The notes below the pieces were generated by a model. It had not been told where the DNA came from. It saw only the letters and a list, made by a program, of their open reading frames with translations, and made no database searches. A stretch of DNA of 24,323 nucleotides from positions 1 through 24,323 of the forward strand of contig CANFNN010000007.1 of NCBI GenBank assembly GCA_947448095.1, read 5' to 3'. The position numbers and the translations under genes are program-made. Position 1 is the first letter of the stretch. Every line of letters begins with the position of its first letter. Shown here piece after piece: positions 8,743 through 15,922 of the stretch. Source of the DNA: Bacteriovoracaceae bacterium (lineage in GTDB: Bacteria > Bdellovibrionota > Bacteriovoracia > Bacteriovoracales > Bacteriovoracaceae).

Positions 8743-8758
8743 TTCGCCTCAAGGCGAA
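8743..8758. repeat. 6-bp GC-rich inverted repeat, possible hairpin
   Basis: TTCGCC-TCAA-GGCGAA is a perfect stem with a 4-base loop. It lies 26 bp after the preceding dyad and 38 bp before the start of the conserved fibre upstream block. There is no T-run on either side, so it is not a standard terminator. Confidence 0.4.
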
Positions 8759-8795
8759 CGCAAGAGTCGACATAAAAAATCAACTATTACCCGAA

Positions 8796-8910
8796 TTTAT
8801 TGGCATAAGAATGCTTAGTTTTCTGAATATTCATCATAAAATTGAGATCTTGCCACATTTGAATACCCAATGCCCGAGTACCGCTTATAATTAATCTATA
8901 AAAGGTGATT
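8796..8910 (+). promoter_or_regulatory. Promoter region of fibre gene 1
   Basis: Blocks shared with the copy 2 upstream region are TTTATTGGCAT (8796-8806), TTGAGATCTT (from 8842) and TATAAT (8886-8891) followed by ATCTATAA. The TATAAT ends exactly 19 bp before the ATG in both copies, so it is a credible -10 element. No good -35 is seen at 17 bp, which suggests activator dependence or a non-housekeeping sigma factor. AAAGG at 8901-8905 is a usable ribosome-binding site, present only in this copy. Confidence 0.5.
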
Positions 8911-11346
8911 ATGAAAACTATCAAAATTCTTAGAAATTCAGCAGGTATTGGTCTCGTAGAAGTCATGATGGCGATAGCCATTACAGGTGGTCTGACTTTA
9001 ACCATTGCGAAGCTCATGGAAAACGCGGGCCAAAGTGCAAAACAAATTGAAGCCAAGTCTGAAAATACAAGTCTTAAAGGAATAATCCAAGACGTACTCA
9101 ATAATACCACTGCCTGTAGTAATACTTTTGGGACTGTCATGAGTTCGGCAAACGTCACAGCTTTGTCAGCAAGTACCTCTGCCACAGTAACCGTTCCGAA
9201 TATTAAAGATAAATTAAATGTGATTAAATATTCAACGGCATCTACGAATATTTCTCCTCTTACCATTACCTCGATGGAGTTAACTAACTACAATGCCTTG
9301 GCTTACACAGGGGATATGGTAGTCAATTCAACTTTTAGAAAATCATCTTCAATGGTCATGATGGTTAAGCCCATCAGAATTCCCATTAACTTCAGTTTCA
9401 CTGCAGGCTCACTCACAGCTTGTTCGACTATGGCAGTAGGTGGTGAATGGCTGCTCGGAGGAAATGCTGGGACTGTTGATGGATCTGATTACGTAGGAAC
9501 ATCCGATACTTCCCCCCTTAATTTTAAAGTCAATGCACAGAAGTCGGGACGAATAGATACTACCGGGCAAGCGTTCTTCGGCTATCTAGCAGGAGGAAAT
9601 TTTAACAAATACTCAACCTCAGGGACAGGATTTGGTTATGAGGCATTAAAAGGTAGTCCTTATTGGAATTTAGCCACTGGAAATTCAGCTTTTGGGACCG
9701 GTACACTGAAAAGTATCGTTAATGGAGCTTATAATACAGCTATTGGTTGGAACGCTTTAGTAAACATTTATACCTCCTCCTATAACACGGCTGTCGGAGC
9801 CGCTTCCCAAGCGTATTTGACTTCCGGTTCAAGTAACACATCACTTGGTTATGCTGCTTTGAAAAATTCTGTAATTGGAAGCAACAACACTGGTGTTGGG
9901 GAAAGTGCCTTATTTAACAACGGTGGAAACTCGAACACTGGTATAGGGAATTGGGCCTTAATGAATAACTCAAGCGGAAGTTACAACACTTCTTTGGGTG
10001 ATAGCGCAGGATATAGTCTTGTCACCGGGTCTAACAACCTTTTTCTGGGTTATAACGCTGGACTAAACGCAGGAGTCATTGAATCAAAACTTTATATTGA
10101 AACCACTGGCAACACGACTCCACTTATTGGAGGAGATTTCAGTTCCGCAGGTCGCTATGTCACAGTGGATGGAACTGTGAAAATAAATGGGACTGGAAGT
10201 ATCGCCATGAAAATGACGAATGGACACGCCATTAGAACGCATACAGCAGCCAGTACAGATAAAGTTTACTTCGATACAAGAACCTTGTTCAGAGATGGGG
10301 CCAGCGGAGGAAATGGATTTGTGGGTATTGCCGGAGGTTTAGGAATCGGTAGTGGCACATGGTGGAATGCTTCCGTAGTTCCTGCACAAGGGAACGTACA
10401 AATTGAAGGACAGGTAGGGATCGGAACTCAAACCCCTCTATCTAAACTAGTTGTTAATGGGCCTGGCTCAACCAATTACAGTGGTGCTGCGACTCAACTT
10501 GGAACATTTTATACTGATGTCATGACTGATGGAATGATAGGGGTCAACTCTACCGTGAATCCAGGAACGGCGACAAGTTGGACCTACGCAGGAAGGTTTG
10601 TCTCCAATTCTGCTTCTACTATTGGTGGTAAGAGTGTTGGTGTAAGAGGACAATCTTATGCGAATTCTGTCGGCTCTAGCGGAAGAACCTATGGTGTTTG
10701 GGGTATGGCAGGAAATGCAACGGCCGGATGGAACTATGGTGTTTATGGTGAGGTCATTGGATCAAATGCTGGGGCCGGGATTTTTGGAACTGCCACGGCC
10801 TATGAAGATGGGTTGCAAACAACAAGTTACCGATCAGGAATGCTCGCTGCATTTTTCCATGGTGATACTGTTACCGTGGGAACTATCTATGCCACATCTC
10901 CAGGCGTATCGGCCTATTCTGATAGACGATTGAAGAAAAATATTAAGCCTTTGCAAAATAGTTTAGAGAAAATTTTAAAAATTGAAGGTGTGAACTACGA
11001 CTGGAAACAAGACACAGACATGGAGTTTGAAAAAGGGCGACAAATTGGTTTGATTGCCCAAAATGTAGAAGAACAATTTCCCTTGGCCGTTAAAACTTCA
11101 GTCACCACTGGCGGAGAATTTAAATCTGTAAGCTACACGGTTCTCATTGCACCACTCATTGAATCAGTTAAAGAGCTTTATAAAAAAATTGTCGCCCTCT
11201 TTGATACTGTTTCAAAACAAAGCCAGGAAATCGCCGTACTTAAAGCTGAAAATGAGAAGTTAAATCTGGCCTTAATTGGATACGAAGCGAGACTCAATAA
11301 GCTAGAAAATGAAAAGGCTAAACCAGTAGTCAAAAAAGTGAAATAA
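8911..11346 (+). CDS. Prepilin-leader surface fibre protein with S74 chaperone domain (copy 1)
   Basis: The 811-residue product has a type IV prepilin leader: cleavage between G12 and I13, with E17 at +5 and a hydrophobic helix (MMAIAITGGLTLTIAKL). A pilin-like head of about 170 residues follows. Then come about nine YadA-head-like repeats of the NTAIGxxAL type (about residues 221-388), a 70-residue stretch absent from copy 2, a beta-rich stem (PLSKLVVNG to AAFFHGDT), and an S74 intramolecular chaperone beginning at SDRRLKKN. The self-cleavage dyad S670/K675 is intact, so cleavage would release the last 142 residues, including a C-terminal coiled coil. S74 domains trimerise and fold beta-fibres in phage tail spikes and bacterial adhesins. 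A GTG six bases upstream is in frame, but the ATG at 8911 aligns with copy 2. It is probably a surface fibre for attachment; function is inferred. Confidence 0.85.
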   Translation: MKTIKILRNSAGIGLVEVMMAIAITGGLTLTIAKLMENAGQSAKQIEAKSENTSLKGIIQDVLNNTTACSNTFGTVMSSANVTALSASTSATVTVPNIKDKLNVIKYSTASTNISPLTITSMELTNYNALAYTGDMVVNSTFRKSSSMVMMVKPIRIPINFSFTAGSLTACSTMAVGGEWLLGGNAGTVDGSDYVGTSDTSPLNFKVNAQKSGRIDTTGQAFFGYLAGGNFNKYSTSGTGFGYEALKGSPYWNLATGNSAFGTGTLKSIVNGAYNTAIGWNALVNIYTSSYNTAVGAASQAYLTSGSSNTSLGYAALKNSVIGSNNTGVGESALFNNGGNSNTGIGNWALMNNSSGSYNTSLGDSAGYSLVTGSNNLFLGYNAGLNAGVIESKLYIETTGNTTPLIGGDFSSAGRYVTVDGTVKINGTGSIAMKMTNGHAIRTHTAASTDKVYFDTRTLFRDGASGGNGFVGIAGGLGIGSGTWWNASVVPAQGNVQIEGQVGIGTQTPLSKLVVNGPGSTNYSGAATQLGTFYTDVMTDGMIGVNSTVNPGTATSWTYAGRFVSNSASTIGGKSVGVRGQSYANSVGSSGRTYGVWGMAGNATAGWNYGVYGEVIGSNAGAGIFGTATAYEDGLQTTSYRSGMLAAFFHGDTVTVGTIYATSPGVSAYSDRRLKKNIKPLQNSLEKILKIEGVNYDWKQDTDMEFEKGRQIGLIAQNVEEQFPLAVKTSVTTGGEFKSVSYTVLIAPLIESVKELYKKIVALFDTVSKQSQEIAVLKAENEKLNLALIGYEARLNKLENEKAKPVVKKVK
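9571..10074 (+). repeat. YadA-head-like repeat array in fibre 1 (about 9 units)
   Basis: Degenerate coding repeats of about 17-24 residues with consensus N-[ST]-[AGS]-x-G-x-x-[AS]-L, for example NSAFGTGTL, NTAIGWNAL, NTSLGYAAL, NTGVGESAL and NTGIGNWAL, ending at NLFLGYNAG. At DNA level the units are diverged, so the array is old rather than a recent slippage product. Confidence 0.75.
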
Positions 11347-11360
11347 TTAAAAAATAAAAA

Positions 11361-11390
11361 GGGCCCCAATCCTTGGGGCCCCACCTTTTT
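11361..11390 (+). terminator. Intrinsic terminator of fibre gene 1
   Basis: A 9-bp stem GGGCCCCAA (11361-11369), loop TCC, TTGGGGCCC (11373-11381) is followed by CACC and TTTTT. It begins 14 bp after the stop codon. The A-rich run before it gives a T-run on the minus strand, so it would work in both directions. Confidence 0.85.
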
Positions 11391-11446
11391 CAAATTCAAT
11401 TTATAAGTCATAGAATTGCCCTTACTTGCCTAATCGTACTTGATTG
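11391..11446 (-). pseudogene. Remnant of a convergent lipoprotein gene
   Basis: Two fragments match the intact lipoprotein gene at 14192-14983. The 29 bases starting around 11390 match 14221-14249 at 25 of 29 positions; on the minus strand they read NSMTYKLNLKKV against NSMIYNLNLRKA of the intact protein. The 22 bases at 11425-11446 match 14860-14881 at nearly every position and read QSSTI as in VQSSTIGQD. The roughly 600 bases between them in the intact gene are missing and the two fragments are in different frames. It is therefore a collapsed, non-functional copy left after tandem duplication. Confidence 0.7.
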
Positions 11447-11470
11447 CCCACCCAACATATAATGACCGGA

Positions 11471-11583
11471 TTTATTGGCATACACTACTTCGCTTAATGA
11501 ACAACTAACATGAAATTGAGATCTTACCTGATTTGCGTGCCCTGAATCCGAGTCATTTTATAATTGATCTATAATAGACAATT
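11471..11583 (+). promoter_or_regulatory. Promoter region of fibre gene 2
   Basis: Homologous to the region before fibre gene 1: TTTATTGGCAT (11471-11481), TTGAGATCTT (from 11516) and TATAAT (11559-11564), ending 19 bp before the ATG. A second overlapping TATAAT lies at 11570-11575. No clear -35 is visible and, unlike copy 1, no ribosome-binding site precedes the ATG. Confidence 0.5.
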
Positions 11584-14130
11584 ATGAAAACTATTAAAAT
11601 TCTTAGGAATTCTGCAGGTATTGGTCTCGTTGAAGTCATGATGGCCATAGCTATTACAGGTGGTCTGACCTTAACCATTGCAAAGCTTATGGAAAACGCA
11701 GGCCAAAGTGCAAAACAAATCGAAGCCAAGTCTGAGAATATAAGTCTTAAAGGTATAATCCAAGACGTTCTCAATAATCCCACTGCCTGTAGTAATACTT
11801 TTGGGACTGTCATGAGTTCCTCAAACGTCACAGCTTTGTCAGCAAGTACCTCTGCCACAGTGTCTGTTCCAAACATCAAAGATAAATTAAATGTGATTAA
11901 ATATTCATCAGCATCAACGAATATTTCTCCCCTTAGTATTACTTCGATGGAGATCACGAATTACAATGCTCTCGCCTACACAGGAGATCTGGTAGTCAAT
12001 TCAACTTTTAGAAAATCATCTTCAATGGTCATGATGGTTAAGCCCATCAGAATTCCCATTAACTTCAGTTTCACTGCAGGCTCACTCACGGCTTGTTCGA
12101 CTATGGCAGTAGGTGGTGAATGGTTGCTCGGAGGAAATGCTGGGACAGTTGATGGAACTGATTATATTGGTACATCTGATGCCACAGCTTTCAATATTAA
12201 AGTTAATGCACAGAAGGCAGGACGGATTGAGCATGTCTGGGGACAAACTTTTTTTGGTTATCAAGCAGGTATGAGCCAGATTTCAAACGATGATGGAACT
12301 GCCTTCGGATATCAGGCGTCTAAGTACAATACTTCAGGGACAAATAATTCATCTTTCGGATGGGTAGCACTGAGACAAAATACGACGGGGTCTGAAAACT
12401 CAGCATTCGGAAACAGATCACTAGAGGCAAATACGATTGGTGGTAATAACGCCGCATTTGGTGGCAGCACTCTTACCTACAATACCACTGGTACTGGCAA
12501 CTCTGCTTTTGGCTGGGGTAGTTTGTACACGAACGTATCAACAAATTACAACACAGCGATTGGTTTTAGCGCCCTTTTCTCAACGTCTACTTCAGGCTCC
12601 AATAATACAGCAATTGGCGCGTACACTCTGAATCAAAATACTTCGGGTAGAGGTAATTTTGCGGGTGGTACCTATTCCTTATCAAGTAATAATATAGGAA
12701 GCTGGAACACTGCTACGGGACTAAACTCCTTGCAGTATAATACAACTGGGGAATACAACTCAGCTGTGGGTGCCGAAGCGCTTAGAAACAATAATGGAAG
12801 TTTCAACACGGCTTCGGGTTTTGGAGCAATGGCCTATAATACTTCAGGAAGCCTTAACACTGCCATCGGTAAAGGAGCCTTAAGTTACTCAACCTCCGGC
12901 AGCTCTAACACTGCTTTGGGTCTTCAAGCATTATATGCAACATCAGGAAGCTACAATACAGCACTAGGTCAGGACTCCTTAGATTCAATTACTGGGAACA
13001 ACAATTCGGCTTTAGGTTATAATGCTGGAGGGGCCACAATCACCGGTTCTAATAATCTATACTTAGGTGCAAATTCTGGAACAGGGGCATCAACCAGCTC
13101 GAGTAAACTTTATATCGAAACATCGGGCGCAACCAACCCTCTCATTGGTGGGGATTTTAGCTCCTCAGGAAGATATGTAACTGTAAGCTCAAAAATGGGT
13201 ATTGGCTTAACTATTGGTGATGTACCTCTCTCAAGACTTGTCGTTAATGGTCCCAGTTCACCAAATTATGCTGGAGCAGCTAACCAACTCGGAACGTTTT
13301 ATTCCGATACTCCGGCCGATGGTATGTATGGTGTTTATACTCACGTGAACCCAGGTACGTGGACAAGTTGGACCCAGGCCGGATTCTTTGACTCCTCTAC
13401 TAGTGCTGGCGTTATTGGGGGTAAGAGTGTTGGTGTGAAAGGAAGATCTTACGCAAACGCGGTCGGTTCGAGCGGAAGAACATTTGGTGTTTGGGGTATG
13501 GCAGGAAATGCGACACCAGGCTGGAACTATGGTGTTTATGGTGAGGTCCTTGGATCAAATGCTGGGGCCGGGATTTTTGGAACAGCGACACAGTATGAAG
13601 ATGGTTTAGATACAACAGCTTACCGATCAGGAAAGTTAGCAGCGTTTTTCCATGGTGACACTTTTACTGCAGGACAGATTTATTCTACCTACGCCACAGT
13701 TCTAACCTCGGATAGAAGATTAAAGAAAAATATTAAGCCACTGGAAAATAGTTTAGAGAAAATTTTAAAACTTGAGGGTGTAAACTTCGATTGGAAACAA
13801 AACACCAAAATGACATTTGAAAAAAGACAACAAATTGGTCTCATTGCCCAAAATGTAGAAGAACAATTTCCTTTAGCTGTTACAACGACAACCAACTCGG
13901 CCGGTGAATTGAAATTCGTAAGCTACTCTGCTCTGATTGCCCCACTCATTGAATCGGTTAAATCTCTTTACGCTAAGATCCTTGCCCTCATCACTTCAGA
14001 TGAAAAACAGAATCTCGAAATTAAAGAACTGAAACTAGAGAATGAGAAACTTAAAATGGAAATGAAAAAGCAGCAGGAAAGTTTCGATCTCAGGATGAAA
14101 AAGTTAGAAGCTCAGTCAGCTAAGAAATAG
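11584..14130 (+). CDS. Prepilin-leader surface fibre protein with S74 chaperone domain (copy 2)
   Basis: The 848-residue paralogue has the same order as copy 1: prepilin leader (G12/I13 cleavage, E17 at +5), pilin-like head, repeats, stem, S74 domain. The first roughly 190 residues are almost identical to copy 1; a 100-base tract (11990-12089) is identical to 9317-9416. The repeat run is longer (about 15 units, roughly residues 220-499) and contains many NTSG/NTTG spacers. The stem lacks the 70-residue insert of copy 1. The S74 dyad is S709/K714, giving a 140-residue C-terminal fragment. The terminal coiled coil (IKELKLENEKLKMEMKK) differs from that of copy 1, which may keep the two proteins as separate homotrimers. 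Likely an exported trimeric adhesive fibre anchored or displayed by its pilin-type helix; this is inference. Confidence 0.85.
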   Translation: MKTIKILRNSAGIGLVEVMMAIAITGGLTLTIAKLMENAGQSAKQIEAKSENISLKGIIQDVLNNPTACSNTFGTVMSSSNVTALSASTSATVSVPNIKDKLNVIKYSSASTNISPLSITSMEITNYNALAYTGDLVVNSTFRKSSSMVMMVKPIRIPINFSFTAGSLTACSTMAVGGEWLLGGNAGTVDGTDYIGTSDATAFNIKVNAQKAGRIEHVWGQTFFGYQAGMSQISNDDGTAFGYQASKYNTSGTNNSSFGWVALRQNTTGSENSAFGNRSLEANTIGGNNAAFGGSTLTYNTTGTGNSAFGWGSLYTNVSTNYNTAIGFSALFSTSTSGSNNTAIGAYTLNQNTSGRGNFAGGTYSLSSNNIGSWNTATGLNSLQYNTTGEYNSAVGAEALRNNNGSFNTASGFGAMAYNTSGSLNTAIGKGALSYSTSGSSNTALGLQALYATSGSYNTALGQDSLDSITGNNNSALGYNAGGATITGSNNLYLGANSGTGASTSSSKLYIETSGATNPLIGGDFSSSGRYVTVSSKMGIGLTIGDVPLSRLVVNGPSSPNYAGAANQLGTFYSDTPADGMYGVYTHVNPGTWTSWTQAGFFDSSTSAGVIGGKSVGVKGRSYANAVGSSGRTFGVWGMAGNATPGWNYGVYGEVLGSNAGAGIFGTATQYEDGLDTTAYRSGKLAAFFHGDTFTAGQIYSTYATVLTSDRRLKKNIKPLENSLEKILKLEGVNFDWKQNTKMTFEKRQQIGLIAQNVEEQFPLAVTTTTNSAGELKFVSYSALIAPLIESVKSLYAKILALITSDEKQNLEIKELKLENEKLKMEMKKQQESFDLRMKKLEAQSAKK
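12241..13080 (+). repeat. YadA-head-like repeat array in fibre 2 (about 15 units)
   Basis: Units of about 17-24 residues, for example NSAFGNRSL, NAAFGGSTL, NTAIGFSAL, NTATGLNSL, NSAVGAEAL, NTALGLQAL and NSALGYNAG, separated by NTSGS/NTTGT-like turns. There are about six more units than in copy 1. One unit (NFAGGTYSL) is degenerate. Confidence 0.75.
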
Positions 14131-14164
14131 TAAAAAATAAAAAGGGCCCCAATCCTTGGGGCCC
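14131..14164 (-). terminator. Intrinsic terminator between fibre gene 2 and the lipoprotein gene
   Basis: Same hairpin as after copy 1: GGGCCCCAA (14144-14152), loop TCC, TTGGGGCCC (14156-14164). The plus-strand T-run of copy 1 is missing here (CCACCATCC follows), while the minus strand reads into TTTTTATTTTTTA. It is thus strongest as terminator of the lipoprotein gene and weaker for fibre gene 2. Confidence 0.75.
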
Positions 14165-14191
14165 CACCATCCTGGTTAATCTCTTCCTAAA

Positions 14192-14983
14192 TTATCTATG
14201 TAACTGAAGTCTCGCTTTTCTCAGATTCAAATTATAAATCATCGAATTGACTTTGCTTTCTTTGGCCTTACTTGGCGCCTGAGCTGCGTAGTTCAATGAA
14301 ACAACTGCTTGTTGTTCCTGAACCATCGCCATTTTCATCATCACAGCAGCTTGCTGAGGGACAAAAATATTTTGCATGTTCACATATTGAGTCACGTCAG
14401 CAATCAAGGCAAATCCGTTTTGTCCTGCTTGTGATCCAGTAAAGATCCCTGCTGCACCAACAACCTTGTCGATAGTAAACACAGGAAATAAATTGATCGC
14501 ACCAACAGCACTTCCTATACTGTCGAATGTTTTAATTGGCACGGCCACACCAAGAGCGACTGCATTTGCACCAATCGTTAAATACAATTGGGCTCCGGCA
14601 CCAAGAGGAATGGTAATGGTCGGATTGTTAGCAATCAAAGGAATTGCATTACCGTTTGGTAAAGCGGCCTGAGCTGCGTGAATGTCGGCAAGTGAAGAAA
14701 CGTTAACTGAAATCTTGATCTGATTTTTTCCGCCGAGAACTGGAAGAAGTTCAACCGAGCCAATGGGAGTTTGGCCACGAGGATGAAGAATGGGAAGAGT
14801 GACTGCTGGGAAAGACATTGCTCCTAAATCTAAATCGGCCTGAAGAGAGAGCATGACGTCTTGGCCAATCGTACTTGATTGAACCTGAATGCCTGTGACA
14901 ACTTGAGGAGTTCCTTTGCCGCAAGAAGCGACAACGAGAGAGAGCATCACTAATGTGACGAGTTTCAAAAAAGATGTACGCAT
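14192..14983 (-). CDS. Lipoprotein of unknown function, paired with the fibre genes
   Basis: The 263-residue product starts with a lipoprotein signal peptide and lipobox VASC (C21). The mature part is rich in Val, Ala, Ile and Asn with many short beta-like stretches (TIPLGAGAQLYLTIGANAV) and alternating hydrophobics. It has a Gln/Ala/Met-rich segment (MQNIFVPQQAAVMMKMAMVQ) and a basic tail ending LNLRKARLQLHR. I recognise no domain. It converges on fibre gene 2 with a shared terminator hairpin. A degraded copy sits at the equivalent place after fibre gene 1, so the pair has travelled together and it may serve the fibre (anchor, periplasmic partner or outer-membrane accessory); that is inference. 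No strong ribosome-binding site is seen. Confidence 0.7.
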   Translation of the reverse strand: MRTSFLKLVTLVMLSLVVASCGKGTPQVVTGIQVQSSTIGQDVMLSLQADLDLGAMSFPAVTLPILHPRGQTPIGSVELLPVLGGKNQIKISVNVSSLADIHAAQAALPNGNAIPLIANNPTITIPLGAGAQLYLTIGANAVALGVAVPIKTFDSIGSAVGAINLFPVFTIDKVVGAAGIFTGSQAGQNGFALIADVTQYVNMQNIFVPQQAAVMMKMAMVQEQQAVVSLNYAAQAPSKAKESKVNSMIYNLNLRKARLQLHR

Positions 14984-15179
14984 GAATTTTACCCAAGGAG
15001 ACGAAGTCTCTCTTAGACGACCCCAACCCTACTCTTCAACAAACGTCCAACTTGAAAATTACGTGCAACCGCAGGATTAAAATCTTAATGTGGTGCAGCA
15101 TATTAGCACGATCCGAATAATTTGCAAGATAATTGTTGAGTAGACAAATCAGGTGACCCTCGGGCATCCTCCTAAGTCT

Positions 15180-15827
15180 ATGAAAGAGCTGAATTTTTAT
15201 TTCGATTTTTTATCTCCCTTTAGTTACTTCGCGTGGCTGGAGTTATCGCAAAATCCTGAGTTAAAAATCCATTTCAAACCGGTCGCCCTCGGACCACTTC
15301 TCAATCACTGGGGCATCAAGGGGCCGGGAGAAGTTCAGCCTAAGCGCGAATTCTTACTCAAGCAGTGCTTACGATATGCCGCTAAAAATAAAATTGAATT
15401 CACCACTCCTAAGACTCATCCCTTCAATTCTCTCTATGCTTTAAGGCTTTGCCTGAAATCCACCGCGGGTGAGCTGCAAAGTGAAGTCATCAAGGCCCTG
15501 TGGCTTGCCGGATGGCAGGCACGAATTGACATGGGTGAGCCTGATGAACTGCTAAGAGTTCTGAGAGAAGCCGGTCTTCCCTCTGAAGAGCTTTATGAGA
15601 AAAGTTTTTCTAAAGAGGCCAAGGTGGAGCTGAAGGCCAATATTCAAGAAGCGATTTCTTTGGGTGTATTTGGTGTGCCAAGTATGGTGGTGGGCCAGGA
15701 ACTTTTCTGGGGTAATGATGCTTTAGAAAACATGTATGCCTATTTAAACGGCAAAGACCTCCTAGATGAGCAGAAACTGCGAGATCTTCTCGATTCGACT
15801 CCCAGAGCTGCTGCCCAATCCCTTTAA
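15180..15827 (+). CDS. DsbA-fold 2-hydroxychromene-2-carboxylate isomerase-like protein
   Basis: The 215-residue protein begins MKELNFYFDFLSPFSYFAW, the usual first strand and active-site segment of the HCCA isomerase / kappa-class GST branch of DsbA-like thioredoxins, where the SPxS motif (S12, S15) replaces CxxC. HPFNSLYALRL and the C-terminal GVFGVPSMVVGQELFWGND (cis-Pro loop and glutathione-site region) are also typical. Members catalyse glutathione-dependent isomerisation in aromatic degradation or related reactions; no aromatic-pathway genes are nearby, so the substrate is open. An in-frame GTG at 15153 would add nine residues without homology or a better ribosome-binding site, so I prefer the ATG. 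Cytoplasmic, no signal peptide. Confidence 0.8.
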   Translation: MKELNFYFDFLSPFSYFAWLELSQNPELKIHFKPVALGPLLNHWGIKGPGEVQPKREFLLKQCLRYAAKNKIEFTTPKTHPFNSLYALRLCLKSTAGELQSEVIKALWLAGWQARIDMGEPDELLRVLREAGLPSEELYEKSFSKEAKVELKANIQEAISLGVFGVPSMVVGQELFWGNDALENMYAYLNGKDLLDEQKLRDLLDSTPRAAAQSL

Positions 15828-15922
15828 GTTTAAAAACCCTACAGACGTTATCAGGAATCTCGTGTGGTCTTTTAACAAGACGCTGATTTTTAAGCTTTAT
15901 CAATTACTTCCGATAAGTGGGC

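Larger units (their letters stand above)
8505..8910. other. 406-bp divergent intergenic region with two dyads
   Basis: This gap separates the divergent glycosyltransferase gene (minus) and fibre gene 1 (plus), so it should hold both promoters. The last 115 bp are homologous to the region upstream of fibre gene 2. The middle holds two perfect dyads (8701-8717, 8743-8758) absent from the copy 2 upstream region. A 64-codon minus-strand reading frame at 8589-8783 has no ribosome-binding site or recognisable product and is not called. Confidence 0.5.

Noticed and set aside
8589..8783. 64-codon minus-strand reading frame in the divergent intergenic region
   Set aside because: No ribosome-binding site, no recognisable product, and it overlaps the dyads and probable promoters.
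8801..8815. TGGCAT...GC blocks upstream of the fibre genes as sigma-54 promoters
   Set aside because: The GG-to-GC spacing is 9 bases in copy 1 and 13 in copy 2, not the required 10, so only the TTGGCAT block is shared.
8787..9266. Antisense open frame over the fibre N-terminus, seen again at 11553-11957
   Set aside because: The frame is conserved only because the sense strand is duplicated; it has no start signals and follows the sense codon pattern.
11178..11411. 77-codon minus-strand frame beginning MTYKLNLKKV
   Set aside because: Only the first ten codons are gene-derived (lipoprotein remnant); the rest runs through the terminator and antisense to fibre gene 1.
9571..13080. Repeat arrays as CRISPR or non-coding satellite
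   Set aside because: Repeats are degenerate, in frame and without unique spacers of constant length; they are protein repeats.
8911..14130. Prophage remnant suggested by tail-fibre-type S74 domains
   Set aside because: No capsid, tail, lysis, integrase or attachment sequences nearby, and both proteins start with a prepilin leader rather than a phage baseplate-binding domain.
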